The notes: generated from the letters alone by a model not told the origin. DNA of 64,000 nucleotides from CADEEX01 sp964577955 (GCA_964577955.1 CAZOAZ010000036.1:3283-67282), one strand, 5' to 3'; positions 19,203 to 27,805 are shown, numbered from the stretch's first letter. Translations and numbers: made by a program.

Positions 19203-20300
19203 CTAGCACGAACTGTCAACACGGACGAATCGGCCGCCGCCGGCGCGCCGGACCAGGCCGCGCATTTCAAGCTCGAAGAGACGATGCAGCAGGCGCGCGG
19301 CGGAAAGCCCGGACTGCGCGGCGAGCGCATCCAGCGGGCACGGTTCGCCGGGCGGGAGGCACGCGAGCACAGGATCGACGGCCGCACGCTGCCCTTCCGT
19401 ATCGGCCGCTCCGTCCGGCGGGTTAGAAGGCGCAGGAGCGACGGGCCGTGCAAGTCCGAGTTCGTCCAGCACGTCGTCGGCGCTCTCGACGAGCCGCGCC
19501 CCGTCGCGGAGCAGCGCGTGCCCGCCGCGATTGCGCGTGTTCAACACGTTGCCGGGCACGGCCAGAACGTCGCGTCCCTGTTCGAGCGCGCACCGCGCCG
19601 TGATCAACGAGCCGCTCTTCTCGCCGGCTTCGACGATGACGACAGCGCGCGACAGCCCGCTGATGACGCGGTTGCGGCGTGGAAAGAAGGCGGACCGCGG
19701 ACCGGTGCCGGGCACGAACTCGCTGACCAGAGCGCCGGCGCCGGCGATGCCTGACGCCAGCGCCGTGTGCTCCTCGGGATAGATGACGTCGACGCCTGAG
19801 CCGAGCACCGCGATCGTCGGTCCACCGGCTCTGACGGCACCGCGATGTGCCGCCGCATCGACACCCCGGGCCAGACCGCTCGTCACCGTCAAACCGCGCT
19901 GTGCGAGATCGAAACCCAGACGCTCTGCGACGGCACAGGCATATTCCGAACCGGCGCGCGACCCGACGATCGCCACCGACGGCCGCTCGAGCGCCGCGGG
20001 GTCTCCACGAATCCACAGGACGGGCGGCGGGTCGACGATCGTAGACAGCGCCGCCGGATAGCGCAGATCGGGCCAGGCGAGTGGGACGCTCGCGTTCGCC
20101 GCGGCCCGCGCCAGCGCGTCGGTGGCGCGCCGCCGCAGCTCGTCGGCGCGCGGCGCGCGCTTCGAGCGGCGGACGCGATCGGCGCATTGCTCGTCGAGCA
20201 CGTCACTCGCGTCGCGCCCGTCGCGAAGCTGCTCGGCCACCGTCCGCAGACGCCACACCGGAAGGAGGGACAGTGCCACCCAGTCCACCAGCATCGTCAT
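19203..20300 (-). CDS. dprA: DNA-processing protein DprA (Smf)
   Basis: Loads RecA onto incoming single-stranded DNA during transformation. The 365-residue product has the extended Rossmann fold with SVAIVGSRAGSEYA, TVTSGLARGVDAAAHRGA, AVLGSGVDVIYP and SEFVPGTGPRSAFFPRRNRV. It also has the C-terminal DprA winged helix (residues about 300-360, LDALAAQSGLSAARLLHRLF). The N-terminal SAM-like region is short. Start ATG 20300 has GGAG six bases upstream. comF, another competence gene, lies 5 kb away. It is the first gene of the dprA-topA-trmFO-xerC operon, preceded by an exact TATAAT and a remarkable leader hairpin. Confidence 0.95.
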   Translation of the reverse strand: MTMLVDWVALSLLPVWRLRTVAEQLRDGRDASDVLDEQCADRVRRSKRAPRADELRRRATDALARAAANASVPLAWPDLRYPAALSTIVDPPPVLWIRGDPAALERPSVAIVGSRAGSEYACAVAERLGFDLAQRGLTVTSGLARGVDAAAHRGAVRAGGPTIAVLGSGVDVIYPEEHTALASGIAGAGALVSEFVPGTGPRSAFFPRRNRVISGLSRAVVIVEAGEKSGSLITARCALEQGRDVLAVPGNVLNTRNRGGHALLRDGARLVESADDVLDELGLARPVAPAPSNPPDGAADTEGQRAAVDPVLACLPPGEPCPLDALAAQSGLSAARLLHRLFELEMRGLVRRAGGGRFVRVDSSC

Positions 20301-20327
20301 GTCCGACTCCGCTGCGGGACCGGGCAC

Positions 20328-20377
20328 AAAAAGAGGCCGGGCCCCGCTGAGCGGAACCCGACCTCGCCCGGATTATA
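20328..20377 (-). promoter_or_regulatory. dprA -10 box with an intrinsic-terminator-like hairpin at the transcript 5' end
   Basis: On the minus strand an exact TATAAT (20377-20372) predicts a start near 20365. There a 15-bp stem (20365-20351 with 20347-20333, three G-U pairs, loop TCA) is followed immediately by TTTTT (20332-20328). The dprA start codon is 28 bases further on. No convincing -35 is present. The hairpin may be an attenuator or a 5' stabiliser. Confidence 0.6.
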
Positions 20378-20570
20378 GCGTCGTCGGGCTGCATTCGTTG
20401 GAGGACAACGGCCGGAGATATTTCGTAAATCGGCGTTGAAGCGGCAATGAAAGCCCTGCGTTTACGCCGCGAGCGTGTGGTACGTGCATTGCTGATCGGC
20501 TGGCGTCGAGCGTCCCCAAATGCCTTGCAACCGGAGAATCGCAGTCGCTATAGTGAGTCGTCGGTCCACA

Positions 20571-20927
20571 ATGCATCTGCGTCTTGCGGCCCTGATCGTT
20601 CTCCTTGCCGCCCCGGCCGCGCCGCTCTACGCCGACGCGCGGGAAGACGCCAAGGCCCAAGTGGACTTCGGCATCGATGTCGCGCAGCGCGGCCTGTGGC
20701 GCGAGGCGATCTACCGCTGGGAAAAAGCCGTCGAAATCGACCCGACCTACGCGGCCGCCTACAACGACCTCGGCATCGCCTACGAACACGAAGGACAGCT
20801 CGCGAAGGCGCGCCGGGCGTACGAAAAGGCGCTCGAGCTCGAGCCGAACAACGCCCAGATTCGTCAGAACTACGAACTGTTCAAGGAAATCAATGATCGG
20901 AGCAGCGGTGGCAACGATCGCCCGTAG
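20571..20927 (+). CDS. Small secreted TPR protein
   Basis: A 118-residue exported protein. From ATG 20571 it begins MHLRLAALIVLLAAPAAPLY with cleavage near YADA. Two to three tetratricopeptide repeats fill the remainder (GLWREAIYRWEKAVEIDPTY, then AAYNDLGIAYEHEGQLAKAR), making a protein-protein interaction scaffold. It overlaps by 35 bases the next gene, a lipoprotein, and the two are very likely one operon. The frame continues upstream to 20520, but the shorter start gives the only sensible signal peptide. Partner unknown; possibly the downstream lipoprotein. Confidence 0.85.
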   Translation: MHLRLAALIVLLAAPAAPLYADAREDAKAQVDFGIDVAQRGLWREAIYRWEKAVEIDPTYAAAYNDLGIAYEHEGQLAKARRAYEKALELEPNNAQIRQNYELFKEINDRSSGGNDRP

Positions 20928-21753
20928 CATCCGCATGGCGACGGTCGCCGCCGGCATCGCGCTGCTCGCGGCCGCGTGCGGCCCGAGCTACTTCGAGATC
21001 CCGATCGAAACGCCGATCCAGCCGAAACTCGACGTGACGCCGTTTCAGCGCGTGCTGATCGCGGGCTTCGTCGCCGGCGGAACCGACGACGTGGATACGA
21101 ATCAGGAAACGGTGCGCTTGCTCCGCAGCCAGTTGCGCAGCAAGTCGTCGCTGCGGGTCATCGACGCCGACGCGCTGCCGCTGATGGACATCGCGCAGCA
21201 GCAGAGCAGGGGCCCCGATGCCCCGCCCGCCGACACGGCTACGGCTCCGACCGAAAGCGGCGCGACAGCGCAGGCGGCGGCGGCCGGCGGCGGCGCGCCG
21301 ACGCTCGCGCTGCCGGCGAAGATCAGAGAAGAAAAAGACCTCGAGCCGTACGAACGTCTGTTCGCCAACACCGCCTACTGGAAGCGGATCGGCGAGGAAT
21401 ATCAGAATCCGCTGATCGTCACCGGCACGGTGCTGTTCGCGCCGAATCAGCGCGCCGGATTCATCAACCGCAACGTCGAAGACTTCGATTCGTTCGGACG
21501 GCGGCGGGTCATCCCGACGCGCACGATGACCGAGCGGAAGGGCTTCGTCCTCAGGCCGAAGTTCGTCTTCATCGACGGGCGCACCGGCGCGACGATCTAT
21601 TCCGAAAGCTACCGCGAAGAAGTGCTCTACAACTCGCAGCAGAACACGCCGGCGCTGTCGTCGTACTTCGAACTGATGGATCGCCTGGTGCCGAACTTCC
21701 TGAGCGCGCTGAGCAGTCAGAAGATCAAGGGCACGCGGGTTTTGTTGCGATAG
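20893..21753 (+). CDS. Predicted outer-membrane or periplasmic lipoprotein
   Basis: A 286-residue lipoprotein with lipobox LLAAAC (lipidated Cys at about residue 29, followed by GPSYFEIPIE). ATG 20893 has AAGGA six bases upstream and overlaps the TPR gene. ATG 20935, which gives a shorter signal peptide, is an alternative. The domain reads FQRVLIAGFVAGGTDDVDTN and LRSQLRSKSSLRVIDADALP, reminiscent of lipoproteins that assemble surface polysaccharide or curli-like structures. A Thr/Ala/Gly-rich disordered segment (about residues 105-135) and a C-terminal beta-rich part (FVFIDGRTGATIYSESYREE) follow. No firm family assigned. Confidence 0.78.
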   Translation: MIGAAVATIARSIRMATVAAGIALLAAACGPSYFEIPIETPIQPKLDVTPFQRVLIAGFVAGGTDDVDTNQETVRLLRSQLRSKSSLRVIDADALPLMDIAQQQSRGPDAPPADTATAPTESGATAQAAAAGGGAPTLALPAKIREEKDLEPYERLFANTAYWKRIGEEYQNPLIVTGTVLFAPNQRAGFINRNVEDFDSFGRRRVIPTRTMTERKGFVLRPKFVFIDGRTGATIYSESYREEVLYNSQQNTPALSSYFELMDRLVPNFLSALSSQKIKGTRVLLR

Positions 21754-21797
21754 TCCGAGGTCGGCTGAAGCCGAAATCCGGCTAAAGCCGGATCCCA
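21751..21797. repeat. CTTTAGCC-type palindromic repeat, intergenic copy
   Basis: Two adjacent hairpins: TCGGC-TGAA-GCCGA (21761-21774) and ATCCGGC-TAAA-GCCGGAT (21776-21793). The reverse complement aligns along about 45 bases with the repeat embedded in trmFO. It starts at the stop codon of the lipoprotein gene and lies between convergent genes, where it may act as a terminator. Confidence 0.85.
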
Positions 21798-21807
21798 CCA
21801 CAGCTGG

Positions 21808-22317
21808 TCAGCGGAAATCCTGCGCGACGGTCACTTCACCGCCGCTGATGTACACCCCGCAGCCAACTTCGGTAAACGGTCCCGCGATGATGTCGTAGTG
21901 TTCGCCGCCCGGGCCGACCTGCCACATCTGCGCCAGCCCGAGACGAATGACCGTGCGCGCCGTGCCGCCGGTCCACCAGCAAATCTCGGTTTCCGCTCGT
22001 GACGTGCTGCCGCCGTTGGTCGCGGCGAAGTACAGGTGCGCCACGTGTGCCGCGCCGTCCACTTCGGCGGCGCGAGCCGCGTACTCCTCGAGATCGGCGG
22101 CGCGCGCCAGCGGCGGAAGGCCACGCGTCGCACGGTAGCGATTGAGCTCGGACGCACAGTAGGCCACGTCGTCGCTGTTGCCGGCCGCGCCGGCGTCGGA
22201 TGGTTCGGTCGGCAGCGCGGCCGTGCACGACCCGAGCGTCAGCGCCAGCAGGCCCAAAACGGCCAGCCGAACGCCGCGTCCGACGGACGCTGCAGGCCTG
22301 TGAAACACGGGTGGCAT
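21808..22317 (-). CDS. CAP/SCP-domain lipoprotein
   Basis: A 169-residue lipoprotein with lipobox LTLGSC. The mature part is a small cysteine-rich-secretory/CAP fold (CASELNRYRATRGLPPLARA, then ARAAEVDGAAHVAHLYFAAT, QMWQVGPGGEHYDIIAGPFT and EVGCGVYISGGEVTVAQDF), with the GEHY-type and CG-type signatures of the family. Bacterial CAP proteins are extracellular and of mostly unknown function. ATG 22317 is selected because upstream in-frame residues are not signal-like. It is divergent from rplU, with 89 bases between the two starts. Confidence 0.82.
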   Translation of the reverse strand: MPPVFHRPAASVGRGVRLAVLGLLALTLGSCTAALPTEPSDAGAAGNSDDVAYCASELNRYRATRGLPPLARAADLEEYAARAAEVDGAAHVAHLYFAATNGGSTSRAETEICWWTGGTARTVIRLGLAQMWQVGPGGEHYDIIAGPFTEVGCGVYISGGEVTVAQDFR

Positions 22318-22353
22318 TCTATAAGGTGTCCATCGGCCCGGGAACTGCCAGAC

Positions 22354-22382
22354 TTCACTGAACCGCTCGAATAGGCTACACT
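22354..22382 (+). promoter_or_regulatory. Putative promoter of the rplU-rpmA-obgE operon
   Basis: TTCACT (22354-22359) and TACACT (22377-22382) are separated by 17 bases; each matches 4/6 of the sigma-70 consensus. The predicted start near 22389 leaves a leader of about 18 bases before rplU. No L21-type leader structure was recognised. Confidence 0.4.
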
Positions 22383-22406
22383 GTCCCCTTTGCACAGGTG
22401 CAGATC

Positions 22407-22721
22407 ATGTACGCAATCGTTCAGGCAGGCGGTCGGCAGGTCAAGGTGGTTCCCGGCGCCACAGCGTTGGTCGACGGCACCGCCGGCGAGCCCGGCGCGG
22501 AACTGACGCTCGACCAGGTGCTCCTCGTCGAAAAAGACGGCGGCGAAGTCCTGGCTGGGGCGCCCTTTGTCGCCAACGCCCGCATCGTCGCCGTTGTCGA
22601 GGGCGAGGCCCGCGGTCCCAAGATCAGGGTCTTCAAGAAGAAGCGTCGTAAGGGCATGCGGCGGACCAAAGGTCACCGTGCGACGTATACCCGCATTCTC
22701 GTGAAAGACATCCTTCTGTAG
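22407..22721 (+). CDS. rplU: 50S ribosomal protein L21
   Basis: A 104-residue component of the large ribosomal subunit. MYAIVQAGGRQVKVVPG is the invariant start of L21, and the C-terminus KIRVFKKKRRKGMRRTKGHR, then YTRILVKDI, matches the rRNA-binding basic tail. The start ATG at 22407 fits the family; an in-frame ATG at 22398 would add three residues. It is followed by rpmA after 9 bases, the near-universal L21-L27-Obg arrangement. Confidence 0.98.
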   Translation: MYAIVQAGGRQVKVVPGATALVDGTAGEPGAELTLDQVLLVEKDGGEVLAGAPFVANARIVAVVEGEARGPKIRVFKKKRRKGMRRTKGHRATYTRILVKDILL

Positions 22722-22730
22722 GTTTCAGCA

Positions 22731-22994
22731 ATGGCTCATAAGAAAGGTCAAGGCAGCTCCAGGAACGGCCGCGATTCGAACTCGCAGCGGCTGGGCGTCA
22801 AGGCGCACGACGGCAACCTGGTGACGGGCGGGACGATCATTGTCCGCCAGCGCGGCCGCCGGTTCCGTCCAGGCCTCAACGCTGGACTCGGCAAGGACGA
22901 CACCATCTTCGCGAAAACCGCCGGGCGCGTCCGCTTTGAAGACCACGGGGCGCGCGGCCGGGTCATCAGCATCCTCCCGGTCGACAAAGCCTGA
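22731..22994 (+). CDS. rpmA: 50S ribosomal protein L27
   Basis: An 87-residue large-subunit protein whose N-terminus reaches the peptidyl-transferase centre. MAHKKGQGSSRNGRDSNSQR is the classic start without the cleavable N-terminal extension seen in Firmicutes. GTIIVRQRGRRFRPGLNAGL is fully conserved. It lies between rplU and obgE in an operon. Confidence 0.98.
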   Translation: MAHKKGQGSSRNGRDSNSQRLGVKAHDGNLVTGGTIIVRQRGRRFRPGLNAGLGKDDTIFAKTAGRVRFEDHGARGRVISILPVDKA

Positions 22995-23083
22995 ATTTGG
23001 ATCGTCGGGCGTCTGATGCTCAGGCCTTGAACGATTCATGGTTCAATGGCTCGAGCGCCAGTTGACCGTCATGACCAGATTCA

Positions 23084-24133
23084 ATGTTCGTTGACGAAGT
23101 CCAGATTGAAGTAACCGCCGGACACGGTGGACGCGGCTGCATGGCGTTCCGCCGCGAGAAGTTCGTCCCGCGCGGCGGTCCAAGCGGCGGCGACGGCGGT
23201 CACGGCGGCTCGGTCTACATCGTCGCCAATCCCCACGTAAACACACTGGTTAACTACCGGTTCAAGCACGAGTTCGACGCCGAGCGCGGCGCGCACGGCG
23301 AGGGCTCGAACTGCACCGGGCGGAACGGACACGATCTGGAACTGGCGGTTCCGCCCGGGACGCTGGTCTTCGATCGCACCGACTCTCCGGAAGGCGTCCT
23401 GCTGGCCGATCTGGCGCACGAAGGCGATCGCGTGCTCGTGGCGAAAGGCGGCCGCGGCGGCCTGGGCAACGCGCACTTCGCGACTTCGACCAACCGCGCT
23501 CCTCGCAAAGTCCAGCCCGGCGAGCCTGGCGAAGAGAAGCTGCTCCGGCTGGAGCTGAAGCTCCTGGCGGACATCGGACTGGTGGGTTATCCGAACGCCG
23601 GCAAGTCGACGTTCATCGCCCGCGTGTCCGCGGCGCGGCCCAAGATTGCCGACTACCCGTTCACGACGCTGACGCCCAACCTCGGCGTCGTCCGCATGAG
23701 CGACGACCGCAGTTTCGTGGTCGCCGATGTGCCGGGCCTGATCGAAGGCGCCCATCGTGGCCTCGGACTGGGCCATCAGTTTCTCCGGCACCTCGAGCGG
23801 ACCAAAGTGCTGGTCCACATCGTCGACGTGTCGAGTTCAACGGGCCGCGAACCGGCAGATGACCTCGACACCTTGCGACGCGAGCTGGAGCTGTTCGCCC
23901 CGACACTCGCCGCCAAGCCGCAGATTGTCGCCGCCAACAAGATCGACGCGCTCGACGACGAGAGCCGCGCCAAGGCACTGGAAAAGCGCGCGAAAAAACT
24001 GCGCCTGCCGTTTTTCCGGGTTTCGGCCGTGACCGGGGTCGGCGTCAACGACGTCCTCGAACAAAGCTGGAAGCTGCTGGCAGAAGTCCGCGCCGCGGAA
24101 CGCGAGAGCGCCGCGGTCAGCCTGCACGAATGA
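23084..24133 (+). CDS. obgE: GTPase ObgE (CgtA)
   Basis: A ribosome-assembly and stringent-response GTPase of 349 residues. The glycine-rich Obg fold starts at residue 1 (MFVDEVQIEVTAGHGGRGCM, then RGGPSGGDGGHGGSVYIVA). The G domain has G1 GYPNAGKSTF, switch/G3 VADVPGLIEGAHRGLGLGHQ and G4 NKID. No C-terminal OCT domain is present, so it is a minimal Obg. Its stop overlaps the nadD start in ATGA, so nadD translation is coupled. Confidence 0.97.
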   Translation: MFVDEVQIEVTAGHGGRGCMAFRREKFVPRGGPSGGDGGHGGSVYIVANPHVNTLVNYRFKHEFDAERGAHGEGSNCTGRNGHDLELAVPPGTLVFDRTDSPEGVLLADLAHEGDRVLVAKGGRGGLGNAHFATSTNRAPRKVQPGEPGEEKLLRLELKLLADIGLVGYPNAGKSTFIARVSAARPKIADYPFTTLTPNLGVVRMSDDRSFVVADVPGLIEGAHRGLGLGHQFLRHLERTKVLVHIVDVSSSTGREPADDLDTLRRELELFAPTLAAKPQIVAANKIDALDDESRAKALEKRAKKLRLPFFRVSAVTGVGVNDVLEQSWKLLAEVRAAERESAAVSLHE

Positions 24134-24831
24134 GGCGCATCGGCATTCTGGGCGGCTCGTTCGATCCGATTCACCGCGGCCACGTGGATCTGGGACGCGC
24201 CGCCGAGAAGGCGCTCGGCCTGACGCGGTTGCTGATCATGCCGAGCCACGCCCCGCCGCACCGGCCGCAACCCGTGACGTCGATGTTCCACCGCTTCGCG
24301 ATGGCCGCCATCGCCGCCGCCGGACATCCGTCGTGGCAGGTCTCGGATCTGGAACTGCGCCACGCCGGTCCGTCGTATACATCGGAAACCCTGGCGCGGC
24401 TGCACACGGAAGGCTACGCCGCGCACGAACTGGTGTTTCTCACCGGTGCCGACGCGTTCCTGCGCATCGAAACGTGGCACGACTACCCGGCGCTTCTGGA
24501 CCACGCGCACTTCGCGATCGTGTCACGGGACAGCATGGCGGCGCACATGCTGCGCGAGCGGCTGCCGGCCCTGGCGCCGCGCATGACGACGCCTGGCCAC
24601 GCGCAGTGGGCGACGCCCGCGATCATTTTGATCGACGCGCCGACCGCCAACGTGTCATCCACGGCGATCCGTGATCGCCGCGCGCTGGGTCGGTCGATTG
24701 GGGATCTCGTACCCGAGGGTGTCGAGGAACATATTGTTCGGCATGGACTTTACGCGTCGGCGGACTCGGACCGGCGAGCCGGCGACGACATCGGGCATCC
24801 GGCGGCAGGCAGGTTGCATGGTCAAAGCTGA
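24130..24831 (+). CDS. nadD: Nicotinate-nucleotide adenylyltransferase
   Basis: Transfers AMP from ATP to nicotinate mononucleotide in NAD synthesis. The 233-residue product starts MRRIGILGGSFDPIHRGHVD with the nucleotidyltransferase (H/T)xGH motif, has FLTGADAFLRIETWHDY, and ends its core with SSTAIRDRRALGRSIGDLVP (the ISSTxxR motif) and GVEEHIVRHGLY. It overlaps obgE by 4 bases and rsfS by 14 bases, as in the common obgE-nadD-rsfS operon. The last roughly 25 residues are a non-conserved tail. Confidence 0.95.
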   Translation: MRRIGILGGSFDPIHRGHVDLGRAAEKALGLTRLLIMPSHAPPHRPQPVTSMFHRFAMAAIAAAGHPSWQVSDLELRHAGPSYTSETLARLHTEGYAAHELVFLTGADAFLRIETWHDYPALLDHAHFAIVSRDSMAAHMLRERLPALAPRMTTPGHAQWATPAIILIDAPTANVSSTAIRDRRALGRSIGDLVPEGVEEHIVRHGLYASADSDRRAGDDIGHPAAGRLHGQS

Positions 24832-25195
24832 CAAGCGCCGCAAGACGGCAACATTTCCGAAAGAGGTATCGGTGGCGATCGCCGCCGCCACCGACAAGAA
24901 GGCCGAGGACCTGCTCGTCCTCGACTTGCGCAAGGCCGCGGGCTTCACCGACTTCTTCGTGATCTGCTCCGGAACCAATCCGCGGCAGGTCAAGGCGATC
25001 GCGGATCACGTGCAGGACACGTTGGCGGAAGCCGGCAGCAAGCCCGCGCACGTCGAAGGCTACGAACGGGGCGAATGGGTTCTGCTCGACTACTTCGACT
25101 TCATCGTGCACGTCTTCGGCAAGGAGACGCGGGCGTTCTACGGGCTCGAGCGTCTCTGGGGAAACGCCGACCGCATCGAACCCAATCAGGTCTGA
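24818..25195 (+). CDS. rsfS: Ribosome silencing factor RsfS
   Basis: A 125-residue RsfS/YbeB/Iojap protein that binds L14 and blocks subunit joining when nutrients run out. The family core is complete: ADLLVLDLRK-like EDLLVLDLRKAAGFTDFFVI, then GTNPRQVKAIADHVQDTLAE, EGYERGEWVLLDYFDFIVHV and FYGLERLWGNA. ATG 24818 (MVKADKRRK) gives a short basic leader and overlaps nadD. The frame continues upstream, but those residues are nadD in another frame. Confidence 0.95.
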   Translation: MVKADKRRKTATFPKEVSVAIAAATDKKAEDLLVLDLRKAAGFTDFFVICSGTNPRQVKAIADHVQDTLAEAGSKPAHVEGYERGEWVLLDYFDFIVHVFGKETRAFYGLERLWGNADRIEPNQV

Positions 25196-25246
25196 CGCGT
25201 CGCGTCGGGCCGACGCGCATGCCGCAGGCGCCGGCGGGCTGACACC

Positions 25247-25963
25247 GTGCCGGCCTGGCTGGATGCGCTCCTCGCGGTGCTGCTCGCGCCGGTGTGCGCT
25301 GCGTGCGAGCGCCCGCTGGACACCCCGACGCGCGGCACGGTCTGCCGCCACTGCTGGGAGTCCATCCGTCCGCTGACACCACCTCTGTGCATCCAGTGCG
25401 GCGATCCGCTGGCCACCTGGCGCGCGCGGCAGGAACGCTGTCCCCGCTGCCGCCGCACCGCCAGCGCGCTGACCAGTTCTCGAGCGATCGGCGCTTACGA
25501 GGGCGCGCTCCGAACGATCGTCCATGCGCTGAAGTACGACGGCCGGCGTTCGCTCGCCCCACCACTCGCGGCGCTCATGTGCGCGCGCGGCCGTGATGTG
25601 CTCGCCGGGGCCAGTGCGGTGATCCCGGTACCGCTGCACCGCGCCCGCCGCTGGCAGCGCGGTTTCAATCAGGCCGACGACCTTGCCGCCAGCCTGCCGC
25701 TGCCGCTCGTCACCGCCCTTGTCCGGGTGCGCTCCACCGCCACGCAAACGACGCTGCCCGCCGCGCGCCGGCATGCGAACGTCCGCGGTGCGTTTGCCGT
25801 CACCGCGGCCGGACGTTCGCTCGCCGGTCGCACGGTGGTCCTCGTCGACGATGTAGCGACGACGGGCGCGACGCTTGAAGCGTGCGCGCGGACGCTGAAG
25901 GAAGCCGGAGTGTTGGAGGTACGGGGGCTCACAGCGGCGCGAGTCGTGACAGTACGGCCGTAA
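25247..25963 (+). CDS. comF: ComF-family competence/phosphoribosyltransferase-like protein
   Basis: A 238-residue ComF protein, which works with DNA-uptake helicases during transformation. The N-terminus has two zinc ribbons (Cys17/20/33/36 and Cys48/51/65/68), and the C-terminal PRTase fold has the PRPP loop VVLVDDVATTGATLEA. Start GTG 25247 is the first reasonable codon and follows rsfS by 51 bases. With dprA in the same window it suggests natural competence. The stop region overlaps the convergent tmk gene by 35 bases. Confidence 0.92.
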   Translation: MPAWLDALLAVLLAPVCAACERPLDTPTRGTVCRHCWESIRPLTPPLCIQCGDPLATWRARQERCPRCRRTASALTSSRAIGAYEGALRTIVHALKYDGRRSLAPPLAALMCARGRDVLAGASAVIPVPLHRARRWQRGFNQADDLAASLPLPLVTALVRVRSTATQTTLPAARRHANVRGAFAVTAAGRSLAGRTVVLVDDVATTGATLEACARTLKEAGVLEVRGLTAARVVTVRP

Positions 25964-26522
25964 GCACGTCGTCGGCGATCTCCGCCTTCGGCCGTTCACC
26001 GTTCAGGACGACCCAGTCGCCGGCCGCGGCCTGGCGGCGATAGCTGTCGCGGACGCGATGCTGGAGGGCGAGGTCGCGTTCGTAACGGTCGCGGTCGACG
26101 CTCTTCCTCTGGACCGCGGTTTCCGGCGCGATGTCGAGCAGGATCGTCACTGCGGGCGGCGGGAGGAAACGCTGAATATCGGTGAGCCAGGCCGGCTCGA
26201 GGCCGAACGCTTCGCCGTAGGCGACGGTTGACGCGGTGTAGCGATCGCACACGAGCACGAGACCACCGCCCAGCCAGCGGTTCAGATCGTCTTTGCGCTC
26301 GTAGCGGTTCGCCACGTAGAGCAACTGCATGACGTCGGGACCGTAGTCGCGTTCGCCGGCCAGCGCCCGCGCCAGCTCTTCCCCGATTGACGTCGCGTAA
26401 TCGGGAAAGGACACGAGGCGCGACTTGCGCCCGCCCTCTTTCAGGCGGTCGCGCAAGAGCTCCGCCTGCGTCTGCTTGCCGCTTTGATCGAGACCTTCGA
26501 AGGCGATGAGCGCTCCCGACAT
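25929..26522 (-). CDS. tmk: Thymidylate kinase
   Basis: Phosphorylates dTMP to dTDP. The 197-residue product begins MSGALIAFEGLDQSGKQTQA, with the P-loop GLDQSGK, and has the DR(Y) motif CDRYTASTVAYGEAFGL and a typical helical C-terminus. The P-loop variant with SGKQTQ in place of GGKTTQ/AGKSTQ is found in divergent kinases such as dTMP kinase-like proteins of this kind, so the substrate call is slightly less certain than usual. ATG 26522 is preceded by GGAAGGGCAGGAG. The long upstream frame is antisense to lysA and was dropped. Confidence 0.9.
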   Translation of the reverse strand: MSGALIAFEGLDQSGKQTQAELLRDRLKEGGRKSRLVSFPDYATSIGEELARALAGERDYGPDVMQLLYVANRYERKDDLNRWLGGGLVLVCDRYTASTVAYGEAFGLEPAWLTDIQRFLPPPAVTILLDIAPETAVQRKSVDRDRYERDLALQHRVRDSYRRQAAAGDWVVLNGERPKAEIADDVLTAVLSRLAPL

Positions 26523-26557
26523 CTCCTGCCCTTCCCGCCCTTCCTGCGTTGTGGCTC

Positions 26558-27805
26558 CTACTGTTCGAGCGCCAGCATGTCGTCCACGGTCTGGCGCCGG
26601 CGGATAGTTTGCCACCGGCCGGCGTCGACGAGGACTTCGGCGGGCAGCGGCCGCCGATTGTAATTCGAGGCCATCGCGGCGCCGTAGGCGCCGGCGTCGC
26701 GGATCGCCACGAGGTCGCCGACTTCGAGCCGCGGCAGCTTGCGGTCGCGCCCGACAACGTCCGTGCTCTCGCACACCGGTCCGACGAGTTCGTAATCGTG
26801 CAGCGGCCCGGACCGCGGATGCACGGGTTCGATGCGATGAAACGCGCCATAGAGCGCCGGCCGCATCAGCTCGGTCATCCCGGCGTCGAGGACGACGAAC
26901 TCGCTGAGCGCGTTGCGCGGCTTCATGTCGATGACGCGCGCGAGCAGCACCGCCGCCGGCCCGACAATCGAGCGTCCGGGCTCGATCACGATCGGCAGTC
27001 CGGTGGCACGCAGCGGCTCGAGCAGGGCGCCGACATACTCTGCCGCGGAAAGCTCGACGGCGCCGTCGTACGCGATGCCGAGACCGCCGCCGAGATCGAC
27101 GTACTCGAGGGCGATCCCGCGCGTCTTCAGGTACTCGACGAGCCCTGCGACAAAGCCCGCCGCCTTGGCGATCGGCTCGATCGTCGTGATCTGCGACCCG
27201 ATGTGCACATGCGCGGCGACGAGGCGAAGAAACGGCCGCCGCGGCATGCCGTCGAAGAGTTCCCGTGCCTCGTCGACCGGAACCCCGAACTTGTTGATCT
27301 TCAGCCCGGTGGAAATATGCGGATGGCTCTTGGCGTCGATGTCCGGGTTGACCCGGATCGCGACACGGGCCGGCCGGCCGGTCCGCTCGGCAATCCGTTC
27401 GATGCGTTCGAGCTCGCCAGCCGACTCGACGTTGATCGCCTTCAGTCCGAGTGGGACCGCGCGCTCGAGTTCGTCGCTGGACTTGCCGACGCCGGTGAAG
27501 ACGATCTCGTGGGGCGCGAAGCCGGCGCGGCGCGCGACCTCGACTTCCCAGATCGAATTCGCATCGGCGAGGCTGCCGAGGCCGTGGAGCAGCCGGACCA
27601 GCGCGAACGTGGAGTTCGCCTTGAGCGCGTAGTGCAGGGCGTGCGGGTAGTCGCCGAAGGCCCGCGCGAAGGCGTGCACGCGGGCGCGAATCTCAGCGGC
27701 GCTGTACACGTAGGCCGGCGTGCCGGCGGCGTCGGCGACGGCCGCCAGCGACACGCCGTCGCACGTCAATTCGGAACTGGACGAGAAGAATCCGGTTGGT
27801 GGCAT
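26558..27805 (-). CDS. lysA: Diaminopimelate decarboxylase
   Basis: PLP-dependent last step of lysine synthesis. The 415-residue product has the PLP lysine Lys62 in HYALKANS, HVHIGSQIT, the glycine-rich DLGGGLGIAYDG, the phosphate-binding EPGRSIVGPA, and the second-subunit motif GPVCESTDVVGRDR with the active-site Cys. GDLVAIRDAGAYGAAMASNY is the standard end. ATG 27805 lies 74 bases from the divergent sigma-factor gene. tmk starts 36 bases downstream on the same strand. No LYS riboswitch fits in the short leader. Confidence 0.96.
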   Translation of the reverse strand: MPPTGFFSSSSELTCDGVSLAAVADAAGTPAYVYSAAEIRARVHAFARAFGDYPHALHYALKANSTFALVRLLHGLGSLADANSIWEVEVARRAGFAPHEIVFTGVGKSSDELERAVPLGLKAINVESAGELERIERIAERTGRPARVAIRVNPDIDAKSHPHISTGLKINKFGVPVDEARELFDGMPRRPFLRLVAAHVHIGSQITTIEPIAKAAGFVAGLVEYLKTRGIALEYVDLGGGLGIAYDGAVELSAAEYVGALLEPLRATGLPIVIEPGRSIVGPAAVLLARVIDMKPRNALSEFVVLDAGMTELMRPALYGAFHRIEPVHPRSGPLHDYELVGPVCESTDVVGRDRKLPRLEVGDLVAIRDAGAYGAAMASNYNRRPLPAEVLVDAGRWQTIRRRQTVDDMLALEQ

